Below are positions 18,807-26,884 of a DNA stretch of 64,000 nucleotides, one piece after another. Source of the stretch: Kutzneria sp. CA-103260 (GTDB lineage: Bacteria > Actinomycetota > Actinomycetes > Mycobacteriales > Pseudonocardiaceae); the NCBI RefSeq assembly GCF_018263855.1, contig NZ_CP073318.1, positions 248,001 to 312,000 of the forward strand, read 5' to 3'. The translations under genes and the position numbers were made by a program. Every line of letters starts with the position of its first letter. Within the stretch, counting starts at the first letter, position 1. The notes below the pieces were generated by a model. That model had not been told where the DNA came from. It ran no database searches and saw only the letters and a program-made list of their open reading frames with translations.

Positions 18807-19727
18807 ATGACCACAACCATCGGCTCGCTCTCGGTCGGGCCGCTCTGCCTCGGCACCAACATCTTCGGCCGGGCCGTGGACAGCCCGGGCACGGCCCGCA
18901 TCCTGGACGCCTTCGTGGCCGGCGGCGGCGACTTCATCGACACCGCCGACCTGTACGGGGGCGGCCTGTCCGAGACCTACATCGGCGACTGGCTGGCCGG
19001 CCGGGGCGGCAGGCGCGACGACGTGGTGATCGCGACCAAGGTGGGCTTCCCGCAGAACGAGGTCTACAAGGACCTGAAGCCGGCCACCATCCGGGCCGCG
19101 GTGGACGGCAGCCTGAGCCGGCTGCGCGTGGACTGCATCGACCTGCTCTACACCCACCACGACGACGAAGAGGTCAGCGTCGCCGACATCGTCACCACGC
19201 TGGACGAGCTGGTCAAGGCGGGCAAGGTGCGGGAGATCGCCGCCTCCAACGTCTCGCCCGAGCGGCTGACCGAGTTCATGGAGTACTCGGCGGCCGAGGG
19301 CAAGGCCGCCTATGTGGCGTTGCAGCCGCACTACAGCCTGATGTCCCGGGACACCTACGAGGGCCCGCTGGCCGACGTGGCCGAGAAGTTCGACCTGGCC
19401 GTGTTCCCGTACTTCGCGCTGGCCATGGGCTTCCTCACCGGCAAGCACCGGCCCGGCGCGGAGGTCGACTCGGTCCGCACCGGCGGAGTCGCCCAGTACG
19501 TGAACTCCGAGCGGGGCGCCAAGGTGCTCGCGGCCATGGACGCCATCGCCGCCGAGACCGGCGCCGAGCTGGCCTCCATCGCCCTGGCCTGGCTGAGCTC
19601 CCGCCAGCAGATCGCGGCCCCGATCGCCAGCGCCCGCAAGGTGGAGCAGCTCCCGCCCCTGCTGGCGGCCTCCTCCCTGACCCTCACCACGCCCCAGCTC
19701 GACACTCTCACCACCGCTTCGGCTTGA
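18807..19727 (+). CDS. Aldo/keto reductase
   Basis: A 306-aa NADPH-dependent (beta/alpha)8 oxidoreductase. The catalytic residues appear as FIDTADLYGGGLSE (Asp, Tyr), VVIATKVGF (Lys) and LLYTHHDDE (His). The C-terminal cofactor site reads PIASARKVEQL. It follows the nitrilase by 10 nt without a ribosome site and ends at a strong hairpin, so it is the last gene of this island. Its role in the aromatic pathway is not clear; aldehyde or ketone detoxification is possible. Confidence 0.88.
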   Translation: MTTTIGSLSVGPLCLGTNIFGRAVDSPGTARILDAFVAGGGDFIDTADLYGGGLSETYIGDWLAGRGGRRDDVVIATKVGFPQNEVYKDLKPATIRAAVDGSLSRLRVDCIDLLYTHHDDEEVSVADIVTTLDELVKAGKVREIAASNVSPERLTEFMEYSAAEGKAAYVALQPHYSLMSRDTYEGPLADVAEKFDLAVFPYFALAMGFLTGKHRPGAEVDSVRTGGVAQYVNSERGAKVLAAMDAIAAETGAELASIALAWLSSRQQIAAPIASARKVEQLPPLLAASSLTLTTPQLDTLTTASA

Positions 19728-19730
19728 TGT

Positions 19731-19779
19731 CATGAAGGGCCCCATCCTCACGTTCAACGTCAGGATGGGGCCCTTCATG
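19731..19779. terminator. Long perfect hairpin terminator
   Basis: Arms 19731-19748 and 19762-19779 are perfect inverted copies (18 bp, reading CATGAAGGGCCCCATCCT on the plus strand) with a 13-nt loop. It starts just after the aldo/keto reductase stop. There is no T-tract, as usual in actinomycetes. Confidence 0.75.
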
Positions 19780-19843
19780 ACCCGGCTGTTGCCGGGCACC
19801 GTGCCGGATTGACAAACACGGTTGCCGAAACTGCAATGGAGGC

Positions 19844-20440
19844 ATGACCGACGACCTGGAGCAGGTGCTGACCGAGGTGGGGCCGCGGCTGCGGTCCCTG
19901 CGCGAACGCCGCAACGTCACGCTGGCGGCGCTGTCCAAGGTGACCGGCATCTCCGTCAGCACGCTGTCCCGCCTGGAGTCGGGCGGCCGTCGACCCAGCC
20001 TGGAACTGCTGCTGCCGCTGGCCAAGGCCCACCAGGTGCCGCTGGACGAGCTGGTGGGCGCGCCGCCGACCGGGGACCCACGGGTGCACCTGCAGCCGAT
20101 GCGGCGCGGGGAGGAGACGGTGATCCCGCTGAACCGCCAGCCGGGCGGCCTCCGCGCGTTCAAGCACATCCTGCCGGCCGGCAGCCGGCTCAAGCCGGAC
20201 CCGCGGACGCACGAGGGCTACGAGTGGCTGTACGTGCTGACCGGTCGGCTGCGGCTGGTCCTCGGCGAGCACGACGTGGTGCTGAAGGCCGGCGAGGTGG
20301 CCGAGTTCGACACCCACGTGCCGCACTGGTTCGGCAACGGCGACGAGCGGCCGGTGGAGTTCCTGAGCCTGTTCGGCCCGCAGGGGGAGCGGATGCACGT
20401 CCGCGCCGCGCCCAAGGGGTCTGGAGTGGATGGTCGGTAA
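19844..20440 (+). CDS. XRE-family regulator with cupin sensor domain
   Basis: A 198-aa protein with an N-terminal helix-turn-helix (LRERRNVTLAALSKVTGISVSTLSRLESGGRRPSLELLLPLAKA, about 19-62) and a C-terminal cupin (about 105-190; HEGYEWLYVLTGRLRLVLGEHD, then FDTHVPHWFGNGDERPVEFLSLFG). The family controls small-molecule catabolism or resistance genes. GGAGG sits 7 nt upstream of the ATG. It ends in TAA, which is part of a -10-like box for the next gene. Confidence 0.88.
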   Translation: MTDDLEQVLTEVGPRLRSLRERRNVTLAALSKVTGISVSTLSRLESGGRRPSLELLLPLAKAHQVPLDELVGAPPTGDPRVHLQPMRRGEETVIPLNRQPGGLRAFKHILPAGSRLKPDPRTHEGYEWLYVLTGRLRLVLGEHDVVLKAGEVAEFDTHVPHWFGNGDERPVEFLSLFGPQGERMHVRAAPKGSGVDGR

Positions 20441-20443
20441 ACT
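20438..20443 (+). promoter_or_regulatory. -10-like box formed by the XRE-cupin stop codon
   Basis: TAAACT at 20438-20443 begins with the TAA stop and lies 6 nt before the TetR ATG at 20450, which lacks a ribosome site. This fits leaderless initiation. Confidence 0.35.
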
Positions 20444-20449
20444 GGTGCC

Positions 20450-21055
20450 ATGACAACGCCGCGCCTGACCGCCAAGGGGCAGGCGACGCGCGACCGGATC
20501 GTCACGGCCGCCGCGGAGCTGATGTTCGAACGGGGCGTGGCCGGCACCAGCACCGAGGACGTGCAGGCCGCGGCCGGCGTCAGCACGTCCCAGATCTACC
20601 ACTACTTCCGCGACAAGAAGGCCCTGGTACGCGCGGTGATCGCGCTCCAGACCGAGATGATCGTCGGCAACCAGGAGGCGGTGCTGGCGACACTGGACTC
20701 GGTCGCCTCGCTGCGGGCCTGGGCCGACGCCATCGTCGAGCTCCAGCGCAGCCTGGGCTGCAAGGGCGGCTGCCCGATCGGTTCGCTGGGCACTGAGATC
20801 GCCGAGCACGACCCCGACGCCCGCGCCGACGTCGCGGCCGGGTTCGAGCGGTGGGAGCGGGCGATCCGGGGCGGCCTGCACACCATGCGCGATCGCGGCG
20901 AACTGCGCCGCGAGGCCGACCCGGACCGGCTGGCCACCACCCTGCTGGCCACCCTGCAGGGCGGCCTGGCGCTGACCCAGGTCCGGCGCGACACCGTGGT
21001 GCTGGAGATCGCGCTGGCCCAGGTCATCGATCACATCGAGACGTTCACGAGCTGA
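20450..21055 (+). CDS. TetR-family regulator (likely of the peroxiredoxin gene)
   Basis: A 201-aa repressor. Helix-turn-helix RDRIVTAAAELMFERGVAGTSTEDVQAAAGVSTSQIYHYFRDKKALV covers about residues 13-59. The C-terminal domain carries GCKGGCPIGSLGTEIAEHD; this Cys-containing pattern recurs in a TetR subgroup and could sense thiol-reactive compounds. It is convergent with the peroxiredoxin-like gene (11-nt overlap of 3' ends), whose promoter holds two TetR-like palindromes. Confidence 0.87.
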   Translation: MTTPRLTAKGQATRDRIVTAAAELMFERGVAGTSTEDVQAAAGVSTSQIYHYFRDKKALVRAVIALQTEMIVGNQEAVLATLDSVASLRAWADAIVELQRSLGCKGGCPIGSLGTEIAEHDPDARADVAAGFERWERAIRGGLHTMRDRGELRREADPDRLATTLLATLQGGLALTQVRRDTVVLEIALAQVIDHIETFTS

Positions 21056-21698
21056 TCGAGTCGAGCGCGGCGAGGATGTCCGACACCTCGCTGCGGGTCG
21101 TGTAGTTCGGGTGCACGTCGATCCACCGGATCACGCCGTCGGCGTCGACCACGAGGGTGGTGGGCATCGGCAGGGTGGCCGTGCCGTCCGCGTTGACCGC
21201 GGTGACGTCGAGGCCCAGGGACCGCTGCGCCTTGAGGGTGTCCTCCTGGGCCGGCATCAGGATGCCCAGCTTGCCGGCGATCTGGTTGCCGGGGTCGGAC
21301 AGCACGGCGTAGCTCAGCTCGTTGGTCTCCTGCATGGTCAGCGAGCCGTCCGGCTTCTGCGGGCTCAGGGCGACCAAGGTCGCGCCCCGGGCCTTGAGCT
21401 CCGGCACCAGTTCCTGCTCGTACGCCCGGAGCGCGACGTTGCAGTACGGGCACCAGGCGCCCCGGTAGAACACCACGACCGCCGGCTTGCCCGCGGTGCT
21501 CGCGGCCAGCGTGGTCGGCTCGCCGTGGGCGTCCAGCAGGTCGCCGTCGGGCATCGCGGCGCCCGGGGTGGCGGCCCCGGCCGGTGTGCCGGCGGCGTCC
21601 AGCTCGGCCTGGTCCTTGACGAACTGGGCCACCACCTCCGCCGGCAGCCGTCCGGCCGTGCCCCGCTGCATCTCCTCGACCCGTGACGCGATCGTCAT
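21045..21698 (-). CDS. Peroxiredoxin-like (AhpC/TSA, thioredoxin-fold) protein
   Basis: A 217-aa thioredoxin-fold protein. The core GKPAVVVFYRGAWCPYCNVALRAYEQEL carries a CxxC (CPYC) instead of the single peroxidatic Cys of typical AhpC. The later stretch LVALSPQKPDGSLTMQETNELSYAVLSDPGNQIAGKLGI fits the peroxiredoxin-like subgroup. It probably reduces peroxides or electrophiles in the cytoplasm. I start it at the ATG at 21698. Two tandem palindromes 19-74 nt upstream indicate repression by the adjacent TetR. Confidence 0.87.
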   Translation of the reverse strand: MTIASRVEEMQRGTAGRLPAEVVAQFVKDQAELDAAGTPAGAATPGAAMPDGDLLDAHGEPTTLAASTAGKPAVVVFYRGAWCPYCNVALRAYEQELVPELKARGATLVALSPQKPDGSLTMQETNELSYAVLSDPGNQIAGKLGILMPAQEDTLKAQRSLGLDVTAVNADGTATLPMPTTLVVDADGVIRWIDVHPNYTTRSEVSDILAALDSISS

Positions 21699-21716
21699 CG
21701 TTCCCCAGCCTTCCAG

Positions 21717-21772
21717 TTTTGGAGTGTCCACTCCATTTCACCGCGCCGGGTTTTGGAGTGTCAACTCCAAAA
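21717..21772. promoter_or_regulatory. Two tandem operators of the peroxiredoxin promoter
   Basis: TTTTGGAGT (21751-21759) and ACTCCAAAA (21764-21772) form a perfect 9-bp inverted repeat with a 4-nt centre. A second copy, TTTTGGAGT (21717-21725) / ACTCCATTT (21730-21738), is partly symmetric. The centres are 34 bp apart. On the minus strand the first site contains TTGACA as a -35, so bound repressor would cover the promoter. Confidence 0.6.
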
Positions 21773-21792
21773 GCTTTCGGGGTGCTTACGGC

Positions 21793-22335
21793 TCAGCAGG
21801 AGGTCTGGAAGATCAGCGCCTTCACGCTGGCCGCCCACTGGTACGGGATCTGGCGGAACCAGTCCCACCAGGGCAGCGGCGAGGTCGCCACCGAGACCGT
21901 GCCCGGGAAACAGCGGCTGACCCGCAGCTGGGCCCGCAGCGCGTGATCGGGCGTGGTCACGATGATGACCGACTGCCAGTGCCGCTGGGCCGCCACCTCG
22001 CCGATGAAGCGGGCCTCGCCGACGGTGGTGCCCGGATCGGGGTTGAAGCAGAGCACCTCGACGCCCGCGGTCGCCGGCAGGCAGCGGTTCGTGCCCGCCT
22101 CCGACGGCACCGTCGACTGCGCGACCACCGGCGCCCGGCCCGCCCGGACCAGCTCCATCGTCGTGGCGTCGCGGTTGCCGGGGCCGGCCAGCTCGATGAT
22201 CGCGTCGGCCCGAGCCGGCAGCGGCGACAGATCGGGCAGCACGAACAGGCGGACCGTCGCGACCGTGAACACCACCAGCACCAGCACCGCGACCACGGCC
22301 AGCTTGCGACGCCAGGTGGTGACCGGCTGCTCCAT
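21793..22335 (-). CDS. YdcF/ElyC (DUF218)-family membrane-anchored protein
   Basis: A 180-aa protein with a single N-terminal membrane helix (KLAVVAVLVLVVFTVATVRLFVL, about 11-33), then a DUF218 domain. ADAIIELAGPGNRDATTMELVRAG replaces the usual AD-x-I-V-V-L-G-G, and VIIVTTPDHALRAQLRVSRCF matches the S/T-x-x-x-H-x-x-R-A motif. Family members are linked to envelope polysaccharide or peptidoglycan metabolism. It is divergent from the UMP-kinase-like gene, 45 bp apart. Confidence 0.75.
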   Translation of the reverse strand: MEQPVTTWRRKLAVVAVLVLVVFTVATVRLFVLPDLSPLPARADAIIELAGPGNRDATTMELVRAGRAPVVAQSTVPSEAGTNRCLPATAGVEVLCFNPDPGTTVGEARFIGEVAAQRHWQSVIIVTTPDHALRAQLRVSRCFPGTVSVATSPLPWWDWFRQIPYQWAASVKALIFQTSC

Positions 22336-22367
22336 GTCCGGTACATCGTCGCGACGCCGCCGGCCGC

Positions 22368-22373
22368 TACCCT
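22368..22373 (+). promoter_or_regulatory. Leaderless -10 box of the UMP-kinase-like gene
   Basis: TACCCT lies exactly 7 nt before the GTG start at 22381 and there is no ribosome site. Confidence 0.4.
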
Positions 22374-22380
22374 TCGACCC

Positions 22381-23124
22381 GTGCGCCGTGTCGTGGTGAA
22401 GCTGAGCGGGCGGGCCATCGCCGGCCCCGACGAGTACGGGTTCAGCGCCGCGGCGCTGAACCACCTGGCGTCCGAAGTGGTCTCCGTGCGCCGCCTCGGC
22501 ATCCAGGTGGCGGTGGTGGTCGGCGGCGGCAATGTGTTCCGGGGCAACCGATCCGAGTCCTGGGGCATCGACCGGGTCGAAGCGGACAACATCGGCATGC
22601 TCGGCACCGTGATCAACAGCCTGCTGCTGCGGGGCCGGCTGACCGCGCTGGGCGAGCACGACGTGCGGGTGATGACCGCGGTGCCCATCGACGCCGTCGC
22701 CGAGCCGTACATCCGGCTGCGCGCGGTGCACCATCTGGAGAAAGGGGCCGTGGTCATTCTGGCCGGCGGGATCGGGCAGCCGTTCCTGACCACCGACTAC
22801 CCCAGCGTGCAGCGGGCCATCGAACTCGGCGCGGACGCCCTGCTGGTCGCCAAACACGGCGTCGACGGCGTCTACGACAGCGATCCCAACAAGCATCCCG
22901 AGGCGCTGCGCTTCGACCGGCTCACCTACGCGCACGTGCTGGAGAAGGAACTCGGGGTGATGGACCAGTCCGCGTTCATCCTGGCCCGTGACCACAAGCT
23001 GCCGCTGCACGTGTTCGACATCGAGCGCACCGGCGTGATGGCCGCGATCTGCGGCGGCCAGCGCCTCGGCACCTACATCGGGCCCGACGTGGAACGTTCG
23101 GTGCACGCGCGCGATCGGCGGTAG
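22381..23124 (+). CDS. UMP kinase-like amino-acid-kinase-fold protein
   Basis: A 247-aa hexameric-type UMP kinase homologue, expected to phosphorylate UMP to UDP. The nucleotide and substrate motifs are VVVKLSGRAI, VVGGGNVFRGN, DNIGMLGTVINSL, TDYPSVQRAIELGADALLVAKHGVDGVYDSDP. The usual chromosomal pyrH lies in the rpsB-tsf-pyrH-frr cluster, which is not here, so this may be a second copy. It starts at the GTG at 22381, leaderless. Its TAG stop forms part of a -10-like box for the downstream LigD-like gene. Confidence 0.85.
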   Translation: MRRVVVKLSGRAIAGPDEYGFSAAALNHLASEVVSVRRLGIQVAVVVGGGNVFRGNRSESWGIDRVEADNIGMLGTVINSLLLRGRLTALGEHDVRVMTAVPIDAVAEPYIRLRAVHHLEKGAVVILAGGIGQPFLTTDYPSVQRAIELGADALLVAKHGVDGVYDSDPNKHPEALRFDRLTYAHVLEKELGVMDQSAFILARDHKLPLHVFDIERTGVMAAICGGQRLGTYIGPDVERSVHARDRR

Positions 23125-23127
23125 CCT
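23122..23127 (+). promoter_or_regulatory. -10-like box formed by the UMP-kinase stop codon
   Basis: TAGCCT at 23122-23127 includes the TAG stop and lies 7 nt before the GTG at 23135, which has no ribosome site. Confidence 0.35.
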
Positions 23128-23134
23128 GGCTTTC

Positions 23135-24499
23135 GTGGCCGACCTGGGCGAGTACCGGCGGAAACGGGATGCGCGGCGCACCCCGGAGCCGGTGCCCGCG
23201 GAGGGGCCGCTGCCGGCCGGCGACAACGACGTTTTTGTGGTGCAGGAGCACCATGCCACCCGGCTGCACTACGACGTGCGGCTGGAACGGGACGGGGTGC
23301 TGGTCTCGTGGGCCGTGCCCAAGGGGTTGGCCATGAGTCCCGGCGCGGTGCGGCTGGCCGTGCACACCGAGGACCACCCCATGGAGTACGCCTCGTTCGA
23401 GGGGGACATCCCCCGTCGCGAGTACGGCGGCGGTCATGTGTCCATTTGGGACCGTGGCACCTACGAGACGCACAAGTGGACCGACTACGAGATCGACGTC
23501 TCGTTCCACGGCTCCCGTCTGGACGGTCGCTTCGTCTTCATCCACAAGGAGGACAAGGACTGGCTCGTCCGCAAGCGCGGCAAGCAGTCCTCGACCTCCA
23601 CCATGGTCGAGGTCGAGGGTCGGCGGCTGAAGCTGACCAACCTGGAGAAGGTGCTCTATCCGGCCGACGGCTTCACCAAGGCCCACGTCATCGACTACTA
23701 CCGCCAGGTCGCGCCGTGCCTGCTGACCCACCTGGCCGCTCGGCCGGTCACCCTGAAGCGCTTCCCCGACGGCGTCGACGCCCCGTCCTTCTTCGAGAAG
23801 AACGCCTCCCGGCAGGCTCCCGAGTGGCTGCGCACCATGACCCTGCCCACTCCCGGCAGTGCCAAGGGGGCCGAGACCCTCGACTTCGCCATGCTCGACG
23901 ACCTGCCCGGTCTCGTGTGGGCCGCCAACCTCGCCGCCCTGGAACTGCATGTTCCACAGTGGACCGTCGGCCCCCGGGGTGGCGTCCGGGACCCCGATCT
24001 CCTCGTCTTCGACCTCGACCCCGGTCCCGACACCACCGTCGTTGACTGCTGCCGGGCCGCCGAGCTCATCCGCGACCTGCTGGCCGCCGACGGCCTGACC
24101 GGCTTCCCCAAGACCAGCGGCGCCAAGGGGCTGCAACTGTACGTGCCGGTACGGGTCAGCAACGCCGAGCGGACCTCCCAGTACGCCAAGTCCATCGCCC
24201 AGCGCCTCGCCGCCGACCACCCCGACCGCTACGTCGCCGTCATGGCCAAGTCCCGCCGTTCCGGCCGGGTTTTCGTGGACTGGAGCCAGAACAACCCCGC
24301 CAAGACCACCATCGCCCCGTACTCCCTGCGGGCCCGCGAACACCCCACTGTGTCCACTCCCGTCACCTGGCGCGAGGTCGAACGCTGCCGCACCCCCGCC
24401 GACCTGACCTTCACCGCCCCCGACGTCCTCGCCCGACTGGGCAAACACGGGGACCTGCTGGCGAACTTGCAGAAGGAGCCCGGCCGCCTGCCACGCTGA
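23135..24499 (+). CDS. LigD-type protein: 3'-phosphoesterase plus polymerase/primase domains (NHEJ)
   Basis: A 454-aa protein with two of the three LigD modules. The N-terminal phosphoesterase (about 30-140) shows VVQEHHATRLHYDVRLERDG, WAVPKG and HPMEYASFEG. The archaeo-eukaryotic primase-like polymerase (about 165-440) shows LTNLEKVLYP, LVFDLDPGPDT with the catalytic Asp pair, and FPKTSGAKGLQLYVPV. The ATP ligase domain is missing and a stand-alone ligase is encoded at 35761. It would fill and trim ends in non-homologous end joining; no Ku gene is in the window. It is 10 bp after the UMP-kinase gene. Confidence 0.9.
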   Translation: MADLGEYRRKRDARRTPEPVPAEGPLPAGDNDVFVVQEHHATRLHYDVRLERDGVLVSWAVPKGLAMSPGAVRLAVHTEDHPMEYASFEGDIPRREYGGGHVSIWDRGTYETHKWTDYEIDVSFHGSRLDGRFVFIHKEDKDWLVRKRGKQSSTSTMVEVEGRRLKLTNLEKVLYPADGFTKAHVIDYYRQVAPCLLTHLAARPVTLKRFPDGVDAPSFFEKNASRQAPEWLRTMTLPTPGSAKGAETLDFAMLDDLPGLVWAANLAALELHVPQWTVGPRGGVRDPDLLVFDLDPGPDTTVVDCCRAAELIRDLLAADGLTGFPKTSGAKGLQLYVPVRVSNAERTSQYAKSIAQRLAADHPDRYVAVMAKSRRSGRVFVDWSQNNPAKTTIAPYSLRAREHPTVSTPVTWREVERCRTPADLTFTAPDVLARLGKHGDLLANLQKEPGRLPR

Positions 24500-24509
24500 G
24501 CCTTGCCTT

Positions 24510-24529
24510 ACTGAACGGTCCAGTTCAGT
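24510..24529. terminator. Hairpin between convergent LigD-like and sirtuin genes
   Basis: ACTGAAC (24510-24516) and GTTCAGT (24523-24529) pair perfectly around a 6-nt loop in the 30-bp gap between two convergent genes. Confidence 0.45.
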
Positions 24530-25402
24530 TCAGACCGTGTCGACGAGTTCGGTCAGCGCCTCGCCCAGCGGGCGGTCGACCCGCACGGTGGCCTCCTTGT
24601 CGCCACGGGTCCGCCCCCGGTTGATGATCAGCACCGGCTTGCCGGCCTTGGCGGCGTGCCGCACGAAGCGCAGGCCGGACATGACCGTGAGCGAGGAACC
24701 GAGCACCAGCAACGCATCGGAGTCGTCGACGAGCTGGTAGCACTGCTCGACCCGGGGCCGCGGCACGTTCTCGCCGAAGAACACGACGTCGGGCTTGAGC
24801 ACGCCGTCCTCGCAGTCCACGCAGGCGACCAGGGCGAAGGTGGCGACGACATGGTCGTCCAACTCGACGTCGCCGTCGGGGTTGATCCGGGTCGCGACGC
24901 CACCGAAGGCGGGATTGGCGGCGTGCAGGCGTCGGTCGAGGTCGTCCCGGGCGCTGGTGCGGCGGCAGCCGAGGCAGATGACCCGGTCCAGGCTGCCGTG
25001 CAGCTCGATCACGTTCCGGGCGCCGCCGGCCTGGTGCAGACCGTCGACGTTCTGGGTGATGATGCCGGTCAGCAGGCCCCGTCGCTGCAGCTCGGCGACG
25101 GCCCGGTGCCCGTCGTTGGGGGCGGCCCGGGCGATGGTGCGCCAGCCGACGTGGCTGCGGGCCCAGTAGCGCTGCCGCCCGTCCTCGCTGGCCACGAAGT
25201 CGTCGAAGGTCATCGGGGTGTGCCGGCGCAGGCTGCCGCCGTCGCCGCGGTAGTCGGGAATGCCCGACTCGGTGGAGATGCCGGCCCCGCTGAGCACGGC
25301 GACCCGCCCGCGCCCCACGACGTCGACGACCTCGTCTAGGCTGGTGGTCCGGGGCAGCTCCGCGTCGGGGTCGTGCCACGTCAGGGTCGGTCGAGTCCGC
25401 AC
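24530..25402 (-). CDS. Sir2-family NAD-dependent protein deacylase
   Basis: A 290-aa sirtuin that removes acyl groups from lysines using NAD. The motifs are complete: GAGISTESGIPDYRG (about 39-53), TQNVDGLHQ, ELHGSLDRV with the catalytic His, and two zinc Cys pairs (CLGC and CVDC). PDVVFFGENVP and LGSSLTVMSGLRFV complete the Rossmann site. It follows rho on the same strand with 15 bp between and may be co-transcribed. Confidence 0.93.
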   Translation of the reverse strand: MRTRPTLTWHDPDAELPRTTSLDEVVDVVGRGRVAVLSGAGISTESGIPDYRGDGGSLRRHTPMTFDDFVASEDGRQRYWARSHVGWRTIARAAPNDGHRAVAELQRRGLLTGIITQNVDGLHQAGGARNVIELHGSLDRVICLGCRRTSARDDLDRRLHAANPAFGGVATRINPDGDVELDDHVVATFALVACVDCEDGVLKPDVVFFGENVPRPRVEQCYQLVDDSDALLVLGSSLTVMSGLRFVRHAAKAGKPVLIINRGRTRGDKEATVRVDRPLGEALTELVDTV

Positions 25403-25417
25403 CTGCAGAGCTTACGT

Positions 25418-26521
25418 TCAGCGCGCCGGCGGTGTGGTCTGCGTGATCTGGACCAGGAAGTCGGCGTTGGTGCTGGTCTTGCGCAGCCCGTCGAGCAGCA
25501 CGTCCACGTCCCGACCGTCCAGCGCGCGGCGCATCCGGCGGGTGGCGGCGAGCTCGGCCGGCGTCATCAGCAGCTCCTCGTGGCGCGTGCCGGAGCCGGT
25601 GACGTCCACGGCGGGGAACACCCGCTTGGCGGCGACCTTGCGGTCCAGCCGCAGCTCGGCGTTGCCGGTGGCCTTGAACTCCTCGAAGATCAGGTTGTCG
25701 CCGACCGAGCCGGTGTCCACCAGCGCCGTCGCGATGATCGTCAGGGAGCCGCCGCCCTCGATGTTGCGGGCCGCGCCGAGGAACTTCTTCGGCGGCACCA
25801 GCGCGGCCGAGTCGACGCCGCCGGACAGGATGCGGCCCGACTGCGGGGCCGCCAGGTTGTAGGCGCGGCCCAGCCGGGTCAGCGAGTCCAGCAGCACGAC
25901 CACGTCCCGGCCCATCTCGACCAGGCGCTTGGCCCGCTCGATGGCCAGCTCGGCGATGGCGGTGTGCTCCTTCGGCGGCTGGTCGAACGTCGCCGCGATG
26001 ACCTCGCCCGGCACCGCGCGGGACAGGTCGGTGACCTCCTCGGGCCGTTCGCCGACCAGCACCAGCATCAGGTGGCACTCCGGGTGGTTCTTGCTGATGC
26101 CGTGCGCGATCGCTTGCAGCACCGAGGTTTTTCCGGCCTTGGGTGGGGCGACGATCAGCGCCCGCTGGCCCTTGCCGACCGGCGTCACCAGGTCGGCGAC
26201 CCGGGTCGTGAGCAGGTGCGGCTCGGTCTCCAGGCGCAGTCTTTCGTTGGGGTACAACGGGGTCAAATCCGCGAACTGCGGCCGGCGATAGCCCGCCCGC
26301 TGCCCGTTCACGGTGTCGATGTGGACGAGTTTGCTTGCGGCGGAGGCCTTTCCGGTCACGGTGTCGCCGCGGCGCAGGTCGTGTTCGCGGACCTGGGCCG
26401 TGGTCACCTGCACGTCGTCGGGGCCGGGCAGGTAGCCCTCGATCCGGAGGAAGGCTCGGTTTCCGATGATGTCGAGGATGCCGCCGACATCCTCGAGCGC
26501 GGTGTTGTCGTTGGTGTTCAT
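25418..26521 (-). CDS. rho: Short transcription termination factor Rho
   Basis: A 367-aa hexameric RNA helicase lacking the large, charged N-terminal extension usual in actinobacterial Rho (commonly more than 600 aa). An RNA-binding cold-shock-like domain is present (ILDIIGNRAFLRIEGYLPGPDDVQV, about 15-40, and RRGDTVTGKAS). Walker A is APPKAGKTSVLQ (about 130), Walker B is VVVLLDSLTRLGRA, and the Q/R-loop area is SGRILSGGVDSAAL. Because it is so short it may be a paralogue rather than the housekeeping factor. An open frame with 21-nt repeats overlaps its start by 4 nt. Confidence 0.92.
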   Translation of the reverse strand: MNTNDNTALEDVGGILDIIGNRAFLRIEGYLPGPDDVQVTTAQVREHDLRRGDTVTGKASAASKLVHIDTVNGQRAGYRRPQFADLTPLYPNERLRLETEPHLLTTRVADLVTPVGKGQRALIVAPPKAGKTSVLQAIAHGISKNHPECHLMLVLVGERPEEVTDLSRAVPGEVIAATFDQPPKEHTAIAELAIERAKRLVEMGRDVVVLLDSLTRLGRAYNLAAPQSGRILSGGVDSAALVPPKKFLGAARNIEGGGSLTIIATALVDTGSVGDNLIFEEFKATGNAELRLDRKVAAKRVFPAVDVTGSGTRHEELLMTPAELAATRRMRRALDGRDVDVLLDGLRKTSTNADFLVQITQTTPPAR

Positions 26522-26772
26522 GGTGTTGTGTTCCTTGCTTCGATGGATGCGGCGGACACGCCGCGGAAGGAGAGACCGATCAGACGGAGATCGACCGGGA
26601 GGAGGCCCGTGGTAGGCCTCGGGAAGCCCGGACTAGATCTCGGTGCGCCCGTTGTGGATCTCAGGGCGACTGTCGTGGATCTCGGTGGATAGTTCCTCAG
26701 GTGGGGGAGTGGCTCCGCACCCACGAGAGGTAGACGCTTCGGATGGTAGGGCACAGCACGGTGCGAGCGCAA
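26518..26772 (-). CDS. Possible upstream frame overlapping rho
   Basis: An 84-codon open frame ends with a TGA that overlaps the rho ATG (ATGA). Its middle is built from 7-residue units (RSTTVAL, RSTTGAP, RSSPGFP, RPTTGLL) encoded by 21-nt repeats, so the repeat period keeps this frame. The rest is Arg- and Pro-rich and I recognise no domain. Rho leaders are autoregulated in other bacteria, so it could be a translationally coupled leader frame. It could also be the remnant of a lost N-terminal extension of Rho, or non-coding. Confidence 0.3.
   Translation of the reverse strand: MRSHRAVPYHPKRLPLVGAEPLPHLRNYPPRSTTVALRSTTGAPRSSPGFPRPTTGLLPVDLRLIGLSFRGVSAASIEARNTTP
26615..26683. repeat. Tandem 21-nt repeats in the rho leader
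   Basis: GATCTC recurs at 26636, 26657 and 26678, exactly 21 nt apart; the unit includes GTGGATCTC twice. A diverged fourth unit begins near 26615 (GGCCTC). The units lie in the 363-bp gap between the rho start and the divergent gene at 26885. From 26773 to 26884 I see nothing besides presumed promoter DNA. Confidence 0.65.
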
Positions 26773-26884
26773 GCACCGGTGTTTGCGGGCCCTCAGCTCA
26801 CCTCAGGCTGCCAGCTTGGCCTGGTTGGATTGATTCGGGGACTGCTCTGCCCGGGAGCATGATCGCCGAGCTATCGTTCTCGAC

